From Actinomadura hallensis (lineage in GTDB: Bacteria > Actinomycetota > Actinomycetes > Streptosporangiales > Streptosporangiaceae): a stretch of 64,000 nt of DNA. Each line of letters opens with the position of its first letter. Within the stretch, counting starts at the first letter, position 1. Of the stretch, positions 1 through 10,316 are shown piece by piece. The notes beneath the pieces are model-generated. The model was not told the origin of the DNA. It made no database searches and saw nothing but the letters and a program-made list of their open reading frames with translations. The DNA lies in NCBI RefSeq assembly GCF_006716765.1, contig NZ_VFPO01000001.1, positions 2,914,001-2,978,000 of the forward strand, read 5' to 3'. The translations under genes were made by a program, and so were the position numbers.

Positions 1-2
1 CC

Positions 3-380
3 GTCGAGCGCGTGTTCTCGCAGCACAACGTCCGCACCGTGATGGGGACCGCGCAGGCCGCCGGCGTCGCGATGCTGGTCGCCGCGCGCCGCGGGCTGCC
101 CGTCGCGCTGCACACCCCGAGCGAGGCCAAGGCCGCCGTCACCGGCAGCGGCCGGGCCGACAAGGCGCAGGTGACCAGGATGGTGACCCGGCTGCTGTCC
201 CTCGACGAGGCCCCCCGGCCCGCGGACGCGGCCGACGCCCTCGCGCTCGCCATCTGCCACGTGTGGCGCGGCGGGGCGCGGCAGCGGCTCGCCGCGGCGC
301 AGCGGTCGCGGATCGAGGAGGCGGCCAGGGTCGAACGCGCACGGCTCGCCGCCCGGAGCAGAGGAGGAACCGTCAAGTGA
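3..380 (+). CDS. ruvC: Holliday junction resolvase RuvC, C-terminal part (5' end outside window)
   Basis: Structure-specific endonuclease that cuts Holliday junctions after RuvAB branch migration. Only the last ~125 codons are present and the reading frame is open from the first bases. The stretch [20 protein letters not shown] is the RuvC core carrying the catalytic Glu region, and [12 protein letters not shown] near position 215-260 is the conserved C-terminal acidic motif. The C-terminus is basic and Ala-rich. The stop overlaps the ruvA start by 4 nt (GTGA), so the two are probably translationally coupled in the usual ruvCAB order. Confidence 0.95.
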   Translation, partial: VERVFSQHNVRTVMGTAQAAGVAMLVAARRGLPVALHTPSEAKAAVTGSGRADKAQVTRMVTRLLSLDEAPRPADAADALALAICHVWRGGARQRLAAAQRSRIEEAARVERARLAARSRGGTVK

Positions 381-985
381 TCGCCTTCGTCAGCGGCCGG
401 GTGGCCGCCGCCGGGCCCGACGGCGCGGTGATCGACGTCCACGGCGTCGGCCTCGCGGTGCGGTGCACGCCCGCCACCCTGGCCGGGCTGCGGGTCGGCG
501 AGGAGGCGACGGTGCCGACCTCGCTCGTCGTCCGCGAGGACTCGCTCACCCTGTTCGGGTTCGCCGACGACGACGAGCGCACGGTCTTCGAGCTGCTGCA
601 GACGGCGAGCGGCGTCGGGCCGCGGCTCGCGCTGGCGATGCTCGCCGTCCACACGCCGGACGCGCTGCGGCGCGCCGTGGCGAGCGAGGACGTGGCCGCG
701 CTCACCAAGGTGCCCGGCATCGGCAAGAAGGGCGCGCAGCGCATCGTCCTGGAGCTCAAGGACCGCCTCGGCGCCCCGGTCGGGGACGGCGCGGCCGGCG
801 TCCGGGCGCCCGCCCGCGCCGAGCCGTGGCGCGAGCAGGTCCAGATGGGTCTGATCAATCTCGGCTGGTCCGCCAAGGACGCCGACGCCGCGGTGGACGC
901 GGTCGCCGCCGACCTCGACGGAGCCGAGACCCCGCCGGTGGCGACGCTGCTGAAGTCCGCGCTGAAGAAGCTGAGCAAGCATTGA
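377..985 (+). CDS. ruvA: Holliday junction branch migration protein RuvA
   Basis: DNA-binding subunit of the RuvAB branch-migration motor; a tetramer cradles the four-way junction. 202 aa, the usual length. An N-terminal OB-fold ([10 protein letters not shown]...) is followed by two helix-hairpin-helix motifs (SGVGPRLA at ~78-85 and VPGIGKKGA at ~112-120) and a C-terminal RuvB-contacting domain (~155-202). The GTG at 377 was chosen because it overlaps the ruvC stop and gives the canonical N-terminus; the same frame stays open further upstream. The stop (983-985) shares one base with the ATG of the repeat-encoded mini-ORF that separates it from ruvB. Confidence 0.97.
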   Translation: MIAFVSGRVAAAGPDGAVIDVHGVGLAVRCTPATLAGLRVGEEATVPTSLVVREDSLTLFGFADDDERTVFELLQTASGVGPRLALAMLAVHTPDALRRAVASEDVAALTKVPGIGKKGAQRIVLELKDRLGAPVGDGAAGVRAPARAEPWREQVQMGLINLGWSAKDADAAVDAVAADLDGAETPPVATLLKSALKKLSKH

Positions 986-1092
986 TGAGCGGCAGCGAAC
1001 CGGGGGGCGTGGGGGGTCGTCCCCCCACCGGGGGAGCGATGAGCGGCAGCGAACCGGGGGGCGTGGGGGGTCGTCCCCCCACAGGGAGCGAG
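985..1092 (+). repeat. 54-bp tandem repeat, two copies, GC-rich hairpin in each
   Basis: Two near-identical 54-bp units begin at 985 and 1039; the second diverges near its end, where the ruvB ribosome-binding site GGGAG lies at 1084-1088. Each unit contains GAACCGGGGGGCG and a self-complementary GGGGGG-TCGT-CCCCCC stretch that could fold as a hairpin between ruvA and ruvB. The unit length is a multiple of three, so copy number can change without altering the frame of the mini-ORF. Confidence 0.85.
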
Positions 1093-1104
1093 CGCAATGA
1101 GTGA
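985..1104 (+). CDS. Repeat-encoded 39-codon mini-ORF between ruvA and ruvB
   Basis: This ORF starts on the last base of ruvA (TGATG) and ends inside the ruvB start (ATGAGTGA, 8-nt overlap). It is made of an 18-residue unit repeated twice ([18 protein letters not shown]), i.e. a 54-bp in-frame tandem repeat starting at 985 and 1039. The encoded peptide is Gly/Pro-rich with no domain. A likely role is only to keep ribosomes moving from ruvA to ruvB across an inserted repeat. A related sequence forms the first codons of argD at 46125. Whether the peptide accumulates is unknown. Confidence 0.45.
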   Translation: MSGSEPGGVGGRPPTGGAMSGSEPGGVGGRPPTGSERNE

Positions 1105-2164
1105 GCACGAGAGGATCGTTTCGGCGGACGCGGACGGGGCCGAGGAGCAGCGGATCGAGGCGGCGCTGCGGCCCCGGAAGCTCGACGACTTCATCGGGCA
1201 GGAGCGGGTGCGCGAGCAGCTGTCGCTGGTGCTGCAGAGCGCGCTGCGGCGCGGCCGGACGCCGGACCACGTGCTGCTGTCGGGCGGGCCGGGGCTCGGC
1301 AAGACCACCCTCGCCATGATCATCGCTGCGGAGCTGGGGCAGCCGCTGCGGATCTCCTCCGGGCCGGCCATCGAGCGGGCGGGAGACCTGGCGGCCGTGC
1401 TGTCCACGCTCTCCGAGGGCGAGGTGCTGTTCCTCGACGAGATCCACCGGCTGGCGCGGCCCGCCGAGGAGATGCTCTACATGGCGATGGAGGACTTCCG
1501 CGTCGACGTCGTGGTCGGCAAGGGGCCGGGCGCCACCGCGATCCCCCTGGACATCGCGCCGTTCACGCTGGTCGGCGCGACCACCCGCGCGGGGATGCTG
1601 CCGGGGCCGCTGCGCGACCGGTTCGGGTTCGTCGCGCACATGGACTTCTACGACCCGTCCGAGCTGGAGATCATCGTCCGGCGGTCGGCGAGGCTGCTGG
1701 ACGTGGAGATCGGCGACGACGCCGCCGCCGAGATCGCCGGGCGGTCCCGGGGCACGCCCCGCATCGCCAACCGGCTGCTGCGCCGCGTCCGCGACTACGC
1801 CGAGGTGCGCGGCGACGGGACCATCACCCGGGAATCGGCGCGGGCGGCCCTCGCGTTGTACGAGGTGGACGAACGGGGCCTGGACCGGCTCGACCGGGCG
1901 GTCCTGGAATCGCTGATGCGCAAGTTCGGCGGCGGTCCCGTGGGGCTGTCGACGCTGGCCGTGTCGGTGGGGGAGGAGCCGGAGACCGTGGAGGTCGTGG
2001 CGGAGCCCTTCCTGGTCCGGCAGGGCCTGCTGGCGAGGACGCCGCGCGGGCGGGTCGCCACGGCGGCCGCTTGGGCGCACCTGGGCCTGCCCCAGCCGCC
2101 GACGGCGCCGATGGCGGGGACGCTGTTCGACGTCGACGGCGACGCCGGTCCGGCGGGCGAGTGA
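1097..2164 (+). CDS. ruvB: Holliday junction branch migration ATPase RuvB
   Basis: Hexameric AAA+ motor that pumps DNA through the RuvA-junction complex. 355 aa. Walker A is GGPGLGKTT (~63-71), Walker B is VLFLDEIH (~110-117), sensor 1 lies near VGATTRAG, and the arginine-finger region is GPLRDRFGF (~170-178). A C-terminal winged helix ([10 protein letters not shown]...) binds DNA. The ATG at 1097 lies 8 nt after a GGGAG ribosome-binding site that is part of the preceding repeat. The tail after about residue 330 is low-complexity. Confidence 0.98.
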   Translation: MSEHERIVSADADGAEEQRIEAALRPRKLDDFIGQERVREQLSLVLQSALRRGRTPDHVLLSGGPGLGKTTLAMIIAAELGQPLRISSGPAIERAGDLAAVLSTLSEGEVLFLDEIHRLARPAEEMLYMAMEDFRVDVVVGKGPGATAIPLDIAPFTLVGATTRAGMLPGPLRDRFGFVAHMDFYDPSELEIIVRRSARLLDVEIGDDAAAEIAGRSRGTPRIANRLLRRVRDYAEVRGDGTITRESARAALALYEVDERGLDRLDRAVLESLMRKFGGGPVGLSTLAVSVGEEPETVEVVAEPFLVRQGLLARTPRGRVATAAAWAHLGLPQPPTAPMAGTLFDVDGDAGPAGE

Positions 2165-2214
2165 TCATCCCATAACGGGTTGGGAACTTCCCGGCGTCCC
2201 CGGACGTCACGTCG

Positions 2215-2243
2215 TTGCCGGGGTCTGGCGTACTCTCTAGACT
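2215..2243 (+). promoter_or_regulatory. Candidate vegetative promoter upstream of yajC
   Basis: A -35-like TTGCCG (2215-2220) and a -10-like TAGACT (2238-2243) are separated by 17 bp, in the 177-bp gap between ruvB and yajC. The 98-nt distance to the yajC start leaves room for a leader. Matched by eye; no start-site data. Confidence 0.5.
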
Positions 2244-2341
2244 CCGGGACTCGGTTCACCGTCTCCAGCCGGCGGTCCCGTTGCACATGACCGGTCCGGT
2301 CAGCAGGCTGGTCCAAACGACATCGGAAGGATGCCCCAGTA

Positions 2342-2842
2342 ATGGGCGGCGACATGATCATCGCGGCGCAGTCGGGCGGAAGCGGGGCCTTCAACCTGCT
2401 CCTGCTCCTCGCCATTCCCCTGGTCTTCTACTTCCTGCTCATCCGGCCGCAGAGCAAGCGGCGCAAGGAGCAGCTGCAGATGCAGAACGCCATCGAGCCG
2501 GGGGTGCAGGTCCTGACGACGAGCGGCATCCGCGCCACCGTCGTGGACGTGGACGACGACGGCGTCGTTCTCGAGATCGCCGACGGCGTCGAGGTTCGCT
2601 TCGTCAAGCAGGCCGTCATGCAGATCATCAAGGACGAAGAGGCCGAGGACCTCGACGACGACAACGAGGAGGACGAGGACGGCGACGACGACCGCGTCGA
2701 CCTCGCCAAGAGCGACGACGCCGAGGACGAGGGCGCCGAGGACGAGGACGGCAAGGCGGACGAGACCGCCGAGGCCGACGAGCCCGAGTCCGAGCCCAAG
2801 GGGCGGTCGAAGGTCAAGGCGACGGGCAAGTCCGGCGCCTGA
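2342..2842 (+). CDS. yajC: Preprotein translocase accessory subunit YajC
   Basis: Small membrane protein of the SecDF-YajC holotranslocon. One N-terminal transmembrane segment (~residues 16-34, FNLLLLLAIPLVFYFLLI) is followed by the YajC signature RPQSKRRKEQLQMQ and the conserved EPGVQVLTTSGI block. The C-terminal ~65 residues are an extended, extremely acidic Asp/Glu-rich tail ending in a short basic patch (GRSKVKATGKSGA), longer than in minimal YajC proteins. The expected downstream partners secD and secF are not present; the next gene is apt. The ATG at 2342 gives the conserved short periplasmic N-terminus. Confidence 0.95.
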   Translation: MGGDMIIAAQSGGSGAFNLLLLLAIPLVFYFLLIRPQSKRRKEQLQMQNAIEPGVQVLTTSGIRATVVDVDDDGVVLEIADGVEVRFVKQAVMQIIKDEEAEDLDDDNEEDEDGDDDRVDLAKSDDAEDEGAEDEDGKADETAEADEPESEPKGRSKVKATGKSGA

Positions 2843-3000
2843 CGCCGTCCGGCCGGCACGACGGCGGACACGGCGGGTACCGCGGGCACGCCCGGCGGTA
2901 CCGCGAGCACGGAGAGCACGCGCGGCCCCGGCGGGCCGCAGACGGCGGGCCGCCGGGCGGGAGATCCCGCCCGCGGCGGGCCCGGCGGCATTCAAGGGGA

Positions 3001-3027
3001 ACGGCGACGGAGCGCGTCCGTCGCCGT
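3001..3027 (+). terminator. Hairpin terminator candidate between yajC and apt
   Basis: A perfect 11-bp stem (3001-3011 with 3017-3027, arm ACGGCGACGGA) encloses a 5-nt loop and is followed by a short pyrimidine run. A second palindrome (CGGGCGGGA / TCCCGCCCG, 2954-2973) lies just upstream. Together they separate yajC from apt in the 293-bp gap where secDF normally lies. High-GC terminators often lack a U tract, so activity is an inference. Confidence 0.5.
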
Positions 3028-3135
3028 CTTCGTCTGCGGCCCGGCCGGGCGGCGCCCCCCGCCCGGCCGGCGGGCAGTCCCCGCGCCCGGGACGCGGACG
3101 CCCGGCAGCAACGACGCGGAGTCAGGTAGGAGCGA

Positions 3136-3663
3136 ATGGTTGACCTCGGGAAGCTGATCCGGGAGCGGATCCGCGACGTGGACGACTACCCCAAGCCCGG
3201 GGTGGTCTTCAAGGACATCACCCCCCTGCTGGCCGACCACGTGGCGTTCGCGGGAGTGGTGGACGCCATCGTCAACTACCACGGCCGCGGCACCATCGAC
3301 AAGATCGTGGGAATCGAGGCCCGCGGGTTCATCATCGCCGCGCCCGTCGCCTACCACTTCGGCGCGGGATTCGTCCCGGTGCGCAAAAAAGGGAAACTGC
3401 CGTCGCAGACGCGTGAGGAGACCTACGATCTCGAGTACGGGACCGAGACGATCGAGATCCACTCCGATGCCGTCGAGCCCGGCGACCGCGTGCTGATCGT
3501 CGACGACGTGCTGGCCACGGGCGGGACGGCCGGCGCGGCCGCCGACCTCGTCCGCCGCGGCGGAGCCGAGGTGGTCGGCCTGTCGGTGCTGCTGGAACTG
3601 TCGTTCCTGCGGGGGCGTGACAGGCTGCGGAATTTGGACGTCCATTCGTTGGTTACGGTCTAG
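3136..3663 (+). CDS. apt: Adenine phosphoribosyltransferase
   Basis: Salvages adenine with PRPP to AMP and pyrophosphate in the cytoplasm. 175 aa, the typical length. The PRPP-binding loop is VLIVDDVLATGGT (~119-131), and IEARGFIIAAPVA (~60-72) is the conserved second block of type I PRTases. The start ATG follows TAGGAGCG. It sits directly upstream of rel, as is usual in actinobacteria, but secF is absent from its normal position upstream. Confidence 0.97.
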   Translation: MVDLGKLIRERIRDVDDYPKPGVVFKDITPLLADHVAFAGVVDAIVNYHGRGTIDKIVGIEARGFIIAAPVAYHFGAGFVPVRKKGKLPSQTREETYDLEYGTETIEIHSDAVEPGDRVLIVDDVLATGGTAGAAADLVRRGGAEVVGLSVLLELSFLRGRDRLRNLDVHSLVTV

Positions 3664-3771
3664 TACGAAAAAGGGTGCCGGATACACTGGCGCCCACAGG
3701 GTCCGGTGGGGAGTGGGCGCGTCCCGCGGGGCGACGCGGCGACGTGCGCCCGGTTGGACTAAGGAGGCTGG

Positions 3772-6495
3772 GTGCCCGGTGAGGTGGTATCGACCGACGC
3801 GGTGAACGACGCCGTCGTGGCCGCCGAGACCGGCCCGGAGCGCGCCACCGCGGGGGACCGTCCTGTGCCCGAGTCCGGCGCGCCGCCGCACGGCGCCGCG
3901 CACAGCCCGCCGCAGGCCTCCGAGACCGCCCCGACGACCGCAGCCGCCGAGTCCGCCTCCGGTGCGCCCGCCGGGCCGAAACCCGGAGAGGCGCGGACGT
4001 CCGAGCGGAAACCCGGGGCGCCACGGCGCCCGACCCAGCGAGACGTCCCCGCCCAGGCCGCCGCCCCACGGGCGGCGCACGACCAGACTTCCGGATCCTC
4101 CGCGGACGCCGGAACCCCCGAGCCCGCCGCCGGGCCCCCGGCCGAGCCCGAGCCCTCGCGGCCGGCCTCGGAGGGGCCGGCCACGTCCGAGCCAGGCCAC
4201 AATGAGCCAGTCCCGACCGAGCCCGCAGACACGTCCAGGCCCACGCCGGCCACGATCCCACCGTCCGCCGCGCGGGTCCGCCGCAGGCTCGCCAGGCTGG
4301 GCGCCCAGCGCGGCTCCACCATGAACCCGGTACTCGAACCACTGATCAAGACGGTCCGCAACACCCACCCCAAGGCGGACCTGCGGCTCATCGAGCGCGC
4401 CTACGACGTCGCCGCCCACCACCACCGCCACCAGAAGCGCAAGAGCGGCGACCCGTACATCACGCATCCGCTCGCCGTCGCCACCATCCTCGCCGAGCTC
4501 GGCATGAACACCGAGACGCTGTGCGCGGCGCTGCTGCACGACACCGTCGAGGACACCCCCTACACGCTCGAGGAGCTGCGCGCCGACTTCGGCGACGAGA
4601 TCGCCGCCCTGGTCGACGGCGTCACCAAGCTCGACAAGGTCAAGTACGGGGAGGCCGCCGAGGCCGAGACCGTCCGCAAGATGGTCGTGGCGATGTCCCG
4701 CGACATCCGCGTGCTGGTGATCAAGCTCGGCGACCGGCTGCACAACATGCGCACGCTGCGCTACATGCCGCGGCACAAGCAGGAGAAGAAGGCCCGCGAG
4801 ACCCTGGAGGTGTTCGCGCCGCTCGCGCACCGCCTCGGGATGAACACGCTGAAGTGGGAGCTGGAGGACCTCGCGTTCGCCACGATGTACCCCAAGCGGT
4901 TCGACGAGATCGCGCGCCTGGTGTCGGAGCGGGCCCCCCGCCGCGACGTCTACCTGCAGGAGGTCATCGAGTTCGTCTCCGCCGACCTGCGCGACGCCCG
5001 AATCAAGGCGACCGTCACCGGCCGGCCGAAGCACTACTACTCGATCTACCAGAAGATGATCGCGCGGGACGTCAGCTTCGACGACATCTACGACCTGGTC
5101 GGCATCCGGGTCCTCGTCGACACCGTCCGCGACTGCTACGCCGCCCTCGGCACGATCCACGCGCGGTGGAATCCGGTCCCCGGCCGGTTCAAGGACTACA
5201 TCGCGATGCCGAAGTTCAACATGTACCAGTCGCTGCACACGACGGTGATCGGGCCCGGGGGCAAGCCCGTCGAGCTGCAGATCCGCACCTGGGGCATGCA
5301 CCGGCGCGCGGAGTACGGCGTCGCCGCGCACTGGAAGTACAAGGAGGAGACGGTCGGGGGCCGCAAGGCCGGCGACATGCAGTGGCTCCGCCAGCTCCTC
5401 GACTGGCAGAAGGAGACCGCGGACCCGGCCGAGTTCCTGGAGTCGCTGCGGTTCGACCTGTCGGTCTCCGAGGTGTTCGTGTTCACCCCGAAGGGCGACG
5501 TGATCGCGCTGCCGCAGGGCGCGACGCCCGTCGACTTCGCGTACGCCATCCACACCGAGGTCGGGCACCGATGTATCGGCGCCCGTGTCAACGGGCGTCT
5601 CGTCCCCCTCGAATCGACCCTCGACAACGGCGACACCGTCGAGGTGTTCACCTCCAAGTCGCCGGACGCGGGCCCCAGCCGGGACTGGCTCGGCTTCGTC
5701 AAGAGCGCCCGCGCCCGCAACAAGATCAAGCACTGGTTCTCCAAGGAGCGCCGCGACACCGCGATCGAGTCCGGCAAGGAGGCCATCGCCCGCGCGATGC
5801 GCAAGCAGAACATGCCGCTGCAGCGCATGATGTCGGGTGAGGCGCTGCTCGCCCTCGCCCGCGACATGCGCTACCCGGACGTGTCGTCGCTGTACGCGGC
5901 GGTGGGCGAGAGCCAGGTGTCGGCGCAGCACGTCGTCCAGCGCCTCGTGGACGCCCTCGGCGGGGTGGAGAGCGCCGAGGAGGACCTCGCGGAACTCGCG
6001 CTGCCGACGCGCGGCAAGCGGGCCCGGCCCGCGGGCGACCCGGGCGTCGTCGTCGCGGACGACCCCGACGTGTGGGTGCGGCTGTCGCGCTGCTGCACCC
6101 CGGTGCCGGGCGACGAGATCGTCGGGTTCGTGACCCGCGGGCACGGCGTGTCCGTCCACCGCACCGACTGCGCCAACGTCGCCAACCTGAAGTCGCAGCC
6201 CGACCGCCTGATCGACGTGAAGTGGTCCCCGGGCGAGGACTCGGTCTTCCTGGTAGCGATCCAGGTCGAGGCGCTCGACCGCCCCCGGCTGCTGTCGGAC
6301 GTGACCCGGGTGCTGTCCGACCAGCACGTCAACATCCTGTCGGCGTCGGTCACCACGACCCGCGACCGCGTCGCCGTCAGCCGCTTCACGTTCGAGATGG
6401 GCGACCCGAAGCACCTCGGGCACGTGTTGAAGGCCGTCCGCTCCATCGACGGCGTGTACGACGTGTACCGGACGACGAGCGCCGCCCCGCGCTGA
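3772..6495 (+). CDS. rel: Bifunctional (p)ppGpp synthetase/hydrolase (RelA/SpoT family)
   Basis: Makes and degrades the stringent-response alarmones. 907 aa. A ~183-residue Pro/Ala/Glu-rich N-terminal extension is followed at residue 184 by the canonical start ([17 protein letters not shown]). Then come the HD hydrolase domain with HDTVED (~256-261), the synthetase domain ([23 protein letters not shown], ~410-560), TGS ([22 protein letters not shown], ~566-628), a zinc-finger/CC region ([13 protein letters not shown]) and a C-terminal ACT domain (~825-905). The GTG at 3772 has a strong AAGGAGG (3761-3767) 4 nt upstream, so the extension is probably translated. The intact HD and synthetase motifs suggest both activities. 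Confidence 0.96.
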   Translation: MPGEVVSTDAVNDAVVAAETGPERATAGDRPVPESGAPPHGAAHSPPQASETAPTTAAAESASGAPAGPKPGEARTSERKPGAPRRPTQRDVPAQAAAPRAAHDQTSGSSADAGTPEPAAGPPAEPEPSRPASEGPATSEPGHNEPVPTEPADTSRPTPATIPPSAARVRRRLARLGAQRGSTMNPVLEPLIKTVRNTHPKADLRLIERAYDVAAHHHRHQKRKSGDPYITHPLAVATILAELGMNTETLCAALLHDTVEDTPYTLEELRADFGDEIAALVDGVTKLDKVKYGEAAEAETVRKMVVAMSRDIRVLVIKLGDRLHNMRTLRYMPRHKQEKKARETLEVFAPLAHRLGMNTLKWELEDLAFATMYPKRFDEIARLVSERAPRRDVYLQEVIEFVSADLRDARIKATVTGRPKHYYSIYQKMIARDVSFDDIYDLVGIRVLVDTVRDCYAALGTIHARWNPVPGRFKDYIAMPKFNMYQSLHTTVIGPGGKPVELQIRTWGMHRRAEYGVAAHWKYKEETVGGRKAGDMQWLRQLLDWQKETADPAEFLESLRFDLSVSEVFVFTPKGDVIALPQGATPVDFAYAIHTEVGHRCIGARVNGRLVPLESTLDNGDTVEVFTSKSPDAGPSRDWLGFVKSARARNKIKHWFSKERRDTAIESGKEAIARAMRKQNMPLQRMMSGEALLALARDMRYPDVSSLYAAVGESQVSAQHVVQRLVDALGGVESAEEDLAELALPTRGKRARPAGDPGVVVADDPDVWVRLSRCCTPVPGDEIVGFVTRGHGVSVHRTDCANVANLKSQPDRLIDVKWSPGEDSVFLVAIQVEALDRPRLLSDVTRVLSDQHVNILSASVTTTRDRVAVSRFTFEMGDPKHLGHVLKAVRSIDGVYDVYRTTSAAPR

Positions 6496-6534
6496 GGGCG
6501 GCGCCGTCCGCGTCGTCGCTGCGGTTCCGCCGGG

Positions 6535-8331
6535 TCAGCTCCCGGCCGGCTGCGCCTGCTCGGCGCCCGCCTCCGCGTCCCTGCGGGCCTTGTCGGGGTC
6601 GGCGTCGACGCCGGCCTCCGCGCGCTGTTGCGGCGTGATCGGGGTCGGCGCCGCCGTCAGCGGGTCGTAGCCGGACGCGGCCTTCGGGAAGGCGATCACG
6701 TCGCGGATCGAGTCCTGCCGGGCCAGGAGCATCACCATCCGGTCCCAGCCGAACGCGATGCCGCCGTGCGGCGGCGGCCCGAACTTGAACGCCTCCAGCA
6801 GGAACCCGAACTTCGCCTCCGCGTCCTCCTTCGACATGCCCAGCACCTCGAACACCCGCTGCTGCATCTCCGCGCGGTGGATGCGCAGCGACCCGCCGCC
6901 GATCTCGGTGCCGTTCAGCACGAGGTCGTAGGCGCTGGCGAGCGCGCCGCCCGGGTCGTCCTGGAAGGTGGCGGCGTACTCGGGCTTCGGCGCGGTGAAC
7001 GGGTGGTGCACCGCCGTCCAGCCGATCTGCTCGCCCTTCTCGTCCTCGAGCGGCTCGAAGATCGGCGCGTCGACGACCCACACGAACTTCCACGCCGACT
7101 CGTCGATGAGGCCGGTGCGGCGGCCGATCTCCAGCCGCGCCGCGCCCAGCAGCTCCTGGGTGGCGTGCCGCTTGCCGGCGCCGAAGAAGATCGCGTCGCC
7201 GGGGGCGGCGCCGACCCGGGCGGCGAGGCCCTCCTTCTCGGCGTCGGAGAGGTTCTTCGCGACGGGCCCGCCGAGCGTCCCGTCCTCCTGGACGAGGACG
7301 TAGGCGAGGCCGCGCGCGCCGCGGGCCCTGGCCCAGTCCTGCCAGCCGTCCAGCTCCCGGCGGGTCTGGGACGCGCCGCCCGGCATGACGACCGCGCCGA
7401 CGTACGGGGCCTGGAACACCCGGAACGAGGTGCCCGCGAAGTACTCGGTGAGGTCGGTCAGCTCCTGTCCGAACCGCAGGTCGGGCTTGTCGGACCCGTA
7501 CCGGGCCATCGCGTCGGCGTAGGTGATGTGGGGGATCGGCCGGGGCACCTCGTACCCCGCGATCTCCTTCCACAGCCGGGCGACGAGGTCCTCGGAGATC
7601 CGGATGATGTCGTCCTGCTCGGCGAACGACATCTCGATGTCGATCTGGGTGAACTCCGGCTGCCGGTCGGCGCGGAAGTCCTCGTCCCGGTAGCAGCGGG
7701 CGAGCTGGTAGTACCGCTCGAGCCCGCCCACCATGAGCAGCTGCTTGAACAGCTGCGGCGACTGCGGCAGCGCGTACCAGTGGCCCGGCCGCAGCCGGAC
7801 GGGGACCAGGAAGTCGCGGGCGCCCTCGGGCGTCGACCGGGTCAGCGTCGGGGTCTCGACGTTGACGAAGCCGTGCTCGCGCATCACCTCGTGCACCAGG
7901 AACGACGCCTCCGAGCGGATCCTCATCGCCCGCGCGACGGTGTCGCGGCGCATGTCGAGGTACCGGTACTTGAGCCGGATCTCCTCGTTGACGTTGACGT
8001 CGCCCTCGATGGGGAACGGCAGCGGCGCGGCCTCCGACAGCACCTCGATGTCGGTGGCGGCGACCTCGACCTCCCCGGTCGGCAGCTCGGGGTTCTCGTT
8101 GCCCTCGGGCCGGACCCGGACCTCCCCGGTGATCTTGACGCAGAACTCCGAGCGCAGGTCGTGCGCGGTGTCCTCCTCACGGAACACCACCTGCGCGGTG
8201 CCCGAGGCGTCCCGCAGGTCGATGAACGTGACGCCGCCGTGGTCGCGGCGGCGGCCGACCCAGCCGGCCAGCGTGACCTGCTGCCCGGCGTGCTCCCTGC
8301 GGAGCGTGCCCGCCTCGTGGGTGCGGATCAT
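6535..8331 (-). CDS. aspS: Aspartyl-tRNA synthetase
   Basis: Class II aminoacyl-tRNA synthetase that charges tRNA-Asp (possibly also tRNA-Asn). 598 aa. An N-terminal OB anticodon-binding domain ([15 protein letters not shown]) is followed by the catalytic core with motif 2 ([18 protein letters not shown]), a GAD insertion and motif 3 ([13 protein letters not shown]). The start ATG at 8331 overlaps the hisS stop by 4 nt (ATGA on the minus strand), indicating translational coupling. A long open frame extends upstream on this strand but is only an out-of-frame shadow of hisS. Convergent with rel. Confidence 0.97.
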   Translation of the reverse strand: MIRTHEAGTLRREHAGQQVTLAGWVGRRRDHGGVTFIDLRDASGTAQVVFREEDTAHDLRSEFCVKITGEVRVRPEGNENPELPTGEVEVAATDIEVLSEAAPLPFPIEGDVNVNEEIRLKYRYLDMRRDTVARAMRIRSEASFLVHEVMREHGFVNVETPTLTRSTPEGARDFLVPVRLRPGHWYALPQSPQLFKQLLMVGGLERYYQLARCYRDEDFRADRQPEFTQIDIEMSFAEQDDIIRISEDLVARLWKEIAGYEVPRPIPHITYADAMARYGSDKPDLRFGQELTDLTEYFAGTSFRVFQAPYVGAVVMPGGASQTRRELDGWQDWARARGARGLAYVLVQEDGTLGGPVAKNLSDAEKEGLAARVGAAPGDAIFFGAGKRHATQELLGAARLEIGRRTGLIDESAWKFVWVVDAPIFEPLEDEKGEQIGWTAVHHPFTAPKPEYAATFQDDPGGALASAYDLVLNGTEIGGGSLRIHRAEMQQRVFEVLGMSKEDAEAKFGFLLEAFKFGPPPHGGIAFGWDRMVMLLARQDSIRDVIAFPKAASGYDPLTAAPTPITPQQRAEAGVDADPDKARRDAEAGAEQAQPAGS

Positions 8332-9608
8332 TTCGAGAGCCTTTCCTTCAACGTCGTGACGATGCCGGTGAGCGGGACGGCGGCCTGTCCGCCCTCGGCG
8401 AGGTCCTTGACCTGGGCGACGCCCTCGGCGATGTCCCGTTCCCCGAGGATCACGGCGTAGCGGGCGCCGGAGCGGTCCGCGTCCTTCATGGCGCCCTTCA
8501 GCTTCTTGCCGCCGAACGACATGTCGGCGGCGATCCCGGCGCGCCGCAGCTCGTCGACCAGCGTGAACATCCGGCGCTCGGCGGCGTCGCCGAGCGCCAC
8601 CCCGAACGCCTCGCAGCGCGGCCGCGCGGTGAACGCGGCCTCCCCCTCCGCGGGGGCCTCCGCCTCCAGCGCGAGGACCGTGCGGTCCAGGCCGAGCCCG
8701 AACCCGATGCCGGGCAGCGGCGGGCCGCCGATGTCCTCCGACAGCCCGTCGTAGCGGCCCCCGCCGCCGATGCCGGACTGGGCGCCGAGCAGCGGGTGGT
8801 CGAACTCGTAGGTCGTCCGGGTGTAGTAGTCGAGCCCCCGGACGAGCGTGGGGGTGTCCTCCCACGCGATGCCGAGGTCGGCGAGCAGCTCGCGGACCCG
8901 GTCGTGGTACGCCTTGCAGGCCGGGCACAGGTGGTCCGCCATCAGCGGGGCGCCCGTGAGCTGCTCCCGCACCCGGGGCCGCTTGTCGTCCAGCACCCGC
9001 AGCGGGTTGATCTCGACGCGGGCGCGGGTCTCCTCGTCCAGGTCGAGGCCGCGCAGGAAGTCCTGCAGCAGGGCCCGGTAGGCGGGACGGCACTCCCGGC
9101 AGCCGAGCGAGTTCAGCAGCAGCCGCACCCGCGTCAGCCCGAGGGAGCGGTACCAGTTCCATGCGATCGCGATCGTCTCGGCGTCGACCCGCGGGTCCTC
9201 GCTGCCGATCGCCTCCAGGTCGAGCTGGTAGAACTGCCGGTAGCGGCCCTGCTGCGGCCGCTCGGCGCGGAACGCGGGGCCGGTCGTCCACACCTTCACC
9301 GGCAGCGCGCCCTTGTGGAGGCCGTGCTCCAGCACCGACCGCAGCACCGAGGCGGTGAACTCGGGGCGCAGCGTCAGCGAGCGGCCGCCCCGGTCCTCGA
9401 ACGTGTACATCTCCTTGGTGACCACGTCGGTGGACTCGCCGACGCCCCGCCGGAACAGGTTGGTGTCCTCGAAGACGGCCAGCTCCAGGTAGCCGTACCC
9501 GGCGAGCCTCGCCTGCTCGGCGAACGCCTCCCGGATGGCGTAGAAGAGGTCCGCGCGCGGCGGGACGTACTCGCTGACCCCCTTGGGGGCCCGGAAACTC
9601 GAACTCAT
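8328..9608 (-). CDS. hisS: Histidyl-tRNA synthetase
   Basis: Class II synthetase that charges tRNA-His. 426 aa. It shows motif 1/2 features ([35 protein letters not shown]) and the histidine-specific blocks [15 protein letters not shown] and [13 protein letters not shown]-terminal anticodon-binding domain covers the last ~100 residues. The Cys pair region [18 protein letters not shown] is typical of the insertion domain. The start at 9608 ([14 protein letters not shown]) matches the family. It forms an operon with aspS; the metallo-hydrolase gene lies 12 bp upstream on the same strand. Confidence 0.97.
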   Translation of the reverse strand: MSSSFRAPKGVSEYVPPRADLFYAIREAFAEQARLAGYGYLELAVFEDTNLFRRGVGESTDVVTKEMYTFEDRGGRSLTLRPEFTASVLRSVLEHGLHKGALPVKVWTTGPAFRAERPQQGRYRQFYQLDLEAIGSEDPRVDAETIAIAWNWYRSLGLTRVRLLLNSLGCRECRPAYRALLQDFLRGLDLDEETRARVEINPLRVLDDKRPRVREQLTGAPLMADHLCPACKAYHDRVRELLADLGIAWEDTPTLVRGLDYYTRTTYEFDHPLLGAQSGIGGGGRYDGLSEDIGGPPLPGIGFGLGLDRTVLALEAEAPAEGEAAFTARPRCEAFGVALGDAAERRMFTLVDELRRAGIAADMSFGGKKLKGAMKDADRSGARYAVILGERDIAEGVAQVKDLAEGGQAAVPLTGIVTTLKERLSK

Positions 9609-9620
9609 GATCGTTAAGGC

Positions 9621-10316
9621 TCAGAATCCCTTGGCGGGGCCGTCCGCGGGTGCCAGCTCCGAGAGGAACGGATTGGTCGCGCGCTCGCGGCCGATGGTGG
9701 TCTGGGGCCCGTGGCCGGGCAGGACGGCCGTCTCGTCGGGCATCGTGAGGCACACCCGGGCCAGGCTCTCCAGGATCTGCTCGTACGAGCCGCCCGGCAG
9801 GTCGGTGCGGCCGATCGACCCGGCGAACAGCAGGTCGCCGGTGAACATCACGTCCGGGATCTGCTCCGTCCTCGGCGTCCGGAACGTCACCGACCCGGGC
9901 GTGTGGCCCGGCGCGTGGTCGACGGTGAAGCGCAGGCCGGCCAGCTCCAGCACCGTCCCGTCCGACAGCTCCTGCACGTCGTCCGGCTCCGACAGCTTCA
10001 GGCCGCCGAACAGCTGCTGGCCGGCGCCGAGCGACAGCCCCTTGGCCGGGTCGGTGAGAAGGTCGCGGTCGTCGGGGTGGACGTAGGCGGGGACGTCCTT
10101 GGCGCCGCAGACCGGCGCCACCGACCACACGTGGTCGAGATGGCCGTGCGTCAGCAGCACCGCCACCGGCTTGAGGCGGTGCTCGCGCAGGATCTCCTCG
10201 ATCCCGGCCTCGGCGTTCTCGCCGGGGTCGATGATGACGCACTCCTCACCCGCAGCGGGAGCCACGACGTAGCAGTTCGCGGCGAAAGATCCGGCGGGGA
10301 ACCCGGCGACGAGCAC
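9621..10316 (-). CDS. MBL-fold metallo-hydrolase (glyoxalase II-like)
   Basis: A 231-aa metallo-beta-lactamase-fold hydrolase. The metal-binding motif is THGHLDH (~56-62), further ligands are in HAPGHTPGS and [17 protein letters not shown], and the final His is in LPGHGPQT. This pattern is closest to hydroxyacylglutathione hydrolase-like (GloB-type) thioesterases, though actinobacteria lack glutathione and probably use mycothiol or other thioesters. The GTG at 10316 gives the standard N-terminus. It is the first gene of a minus-strand run with hisS-aspS. Exact substrate unknown. Confidence 0.85.
   Translation of the reverse strand: MLVAGFPAGSFAANCYVVAPAAGEECVIIDPGENAEAGIEEILREHRLKPVAVLLTHGHLDHVWSVAPVCGAKDVPAYVHPDDRDLLTDPAKGLSLGAGQQLFGGLKLSEPDDVQELSDGTVLELAGLRFTVDHAPGHTPGSVTFRTPRTEQIPDVMFTGDLLFAGSIGRTDLPGGSYEQILESLARVCLTMPDETAVLPGHGPQTTIGRERATNPFLSELAPADGPAKGF

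Noticed and set aside
2992..6423. 1143-codon minus-strand ORF antisense to apt and rel
   Set aside because: A shadow ORF caused by GC-rich third positions; the composition is His/Val/Arg-rich repeats without domains, while the plus strand encodes clear Apt and Rel.
6535..10242. Single 1235-codon protein covering aspS and hisS
   Set aside because: The upstream part of this open frame is out of frame with hisS. AspRS has its own ATG at 8331 overlapping the hisS stop and a normal length.
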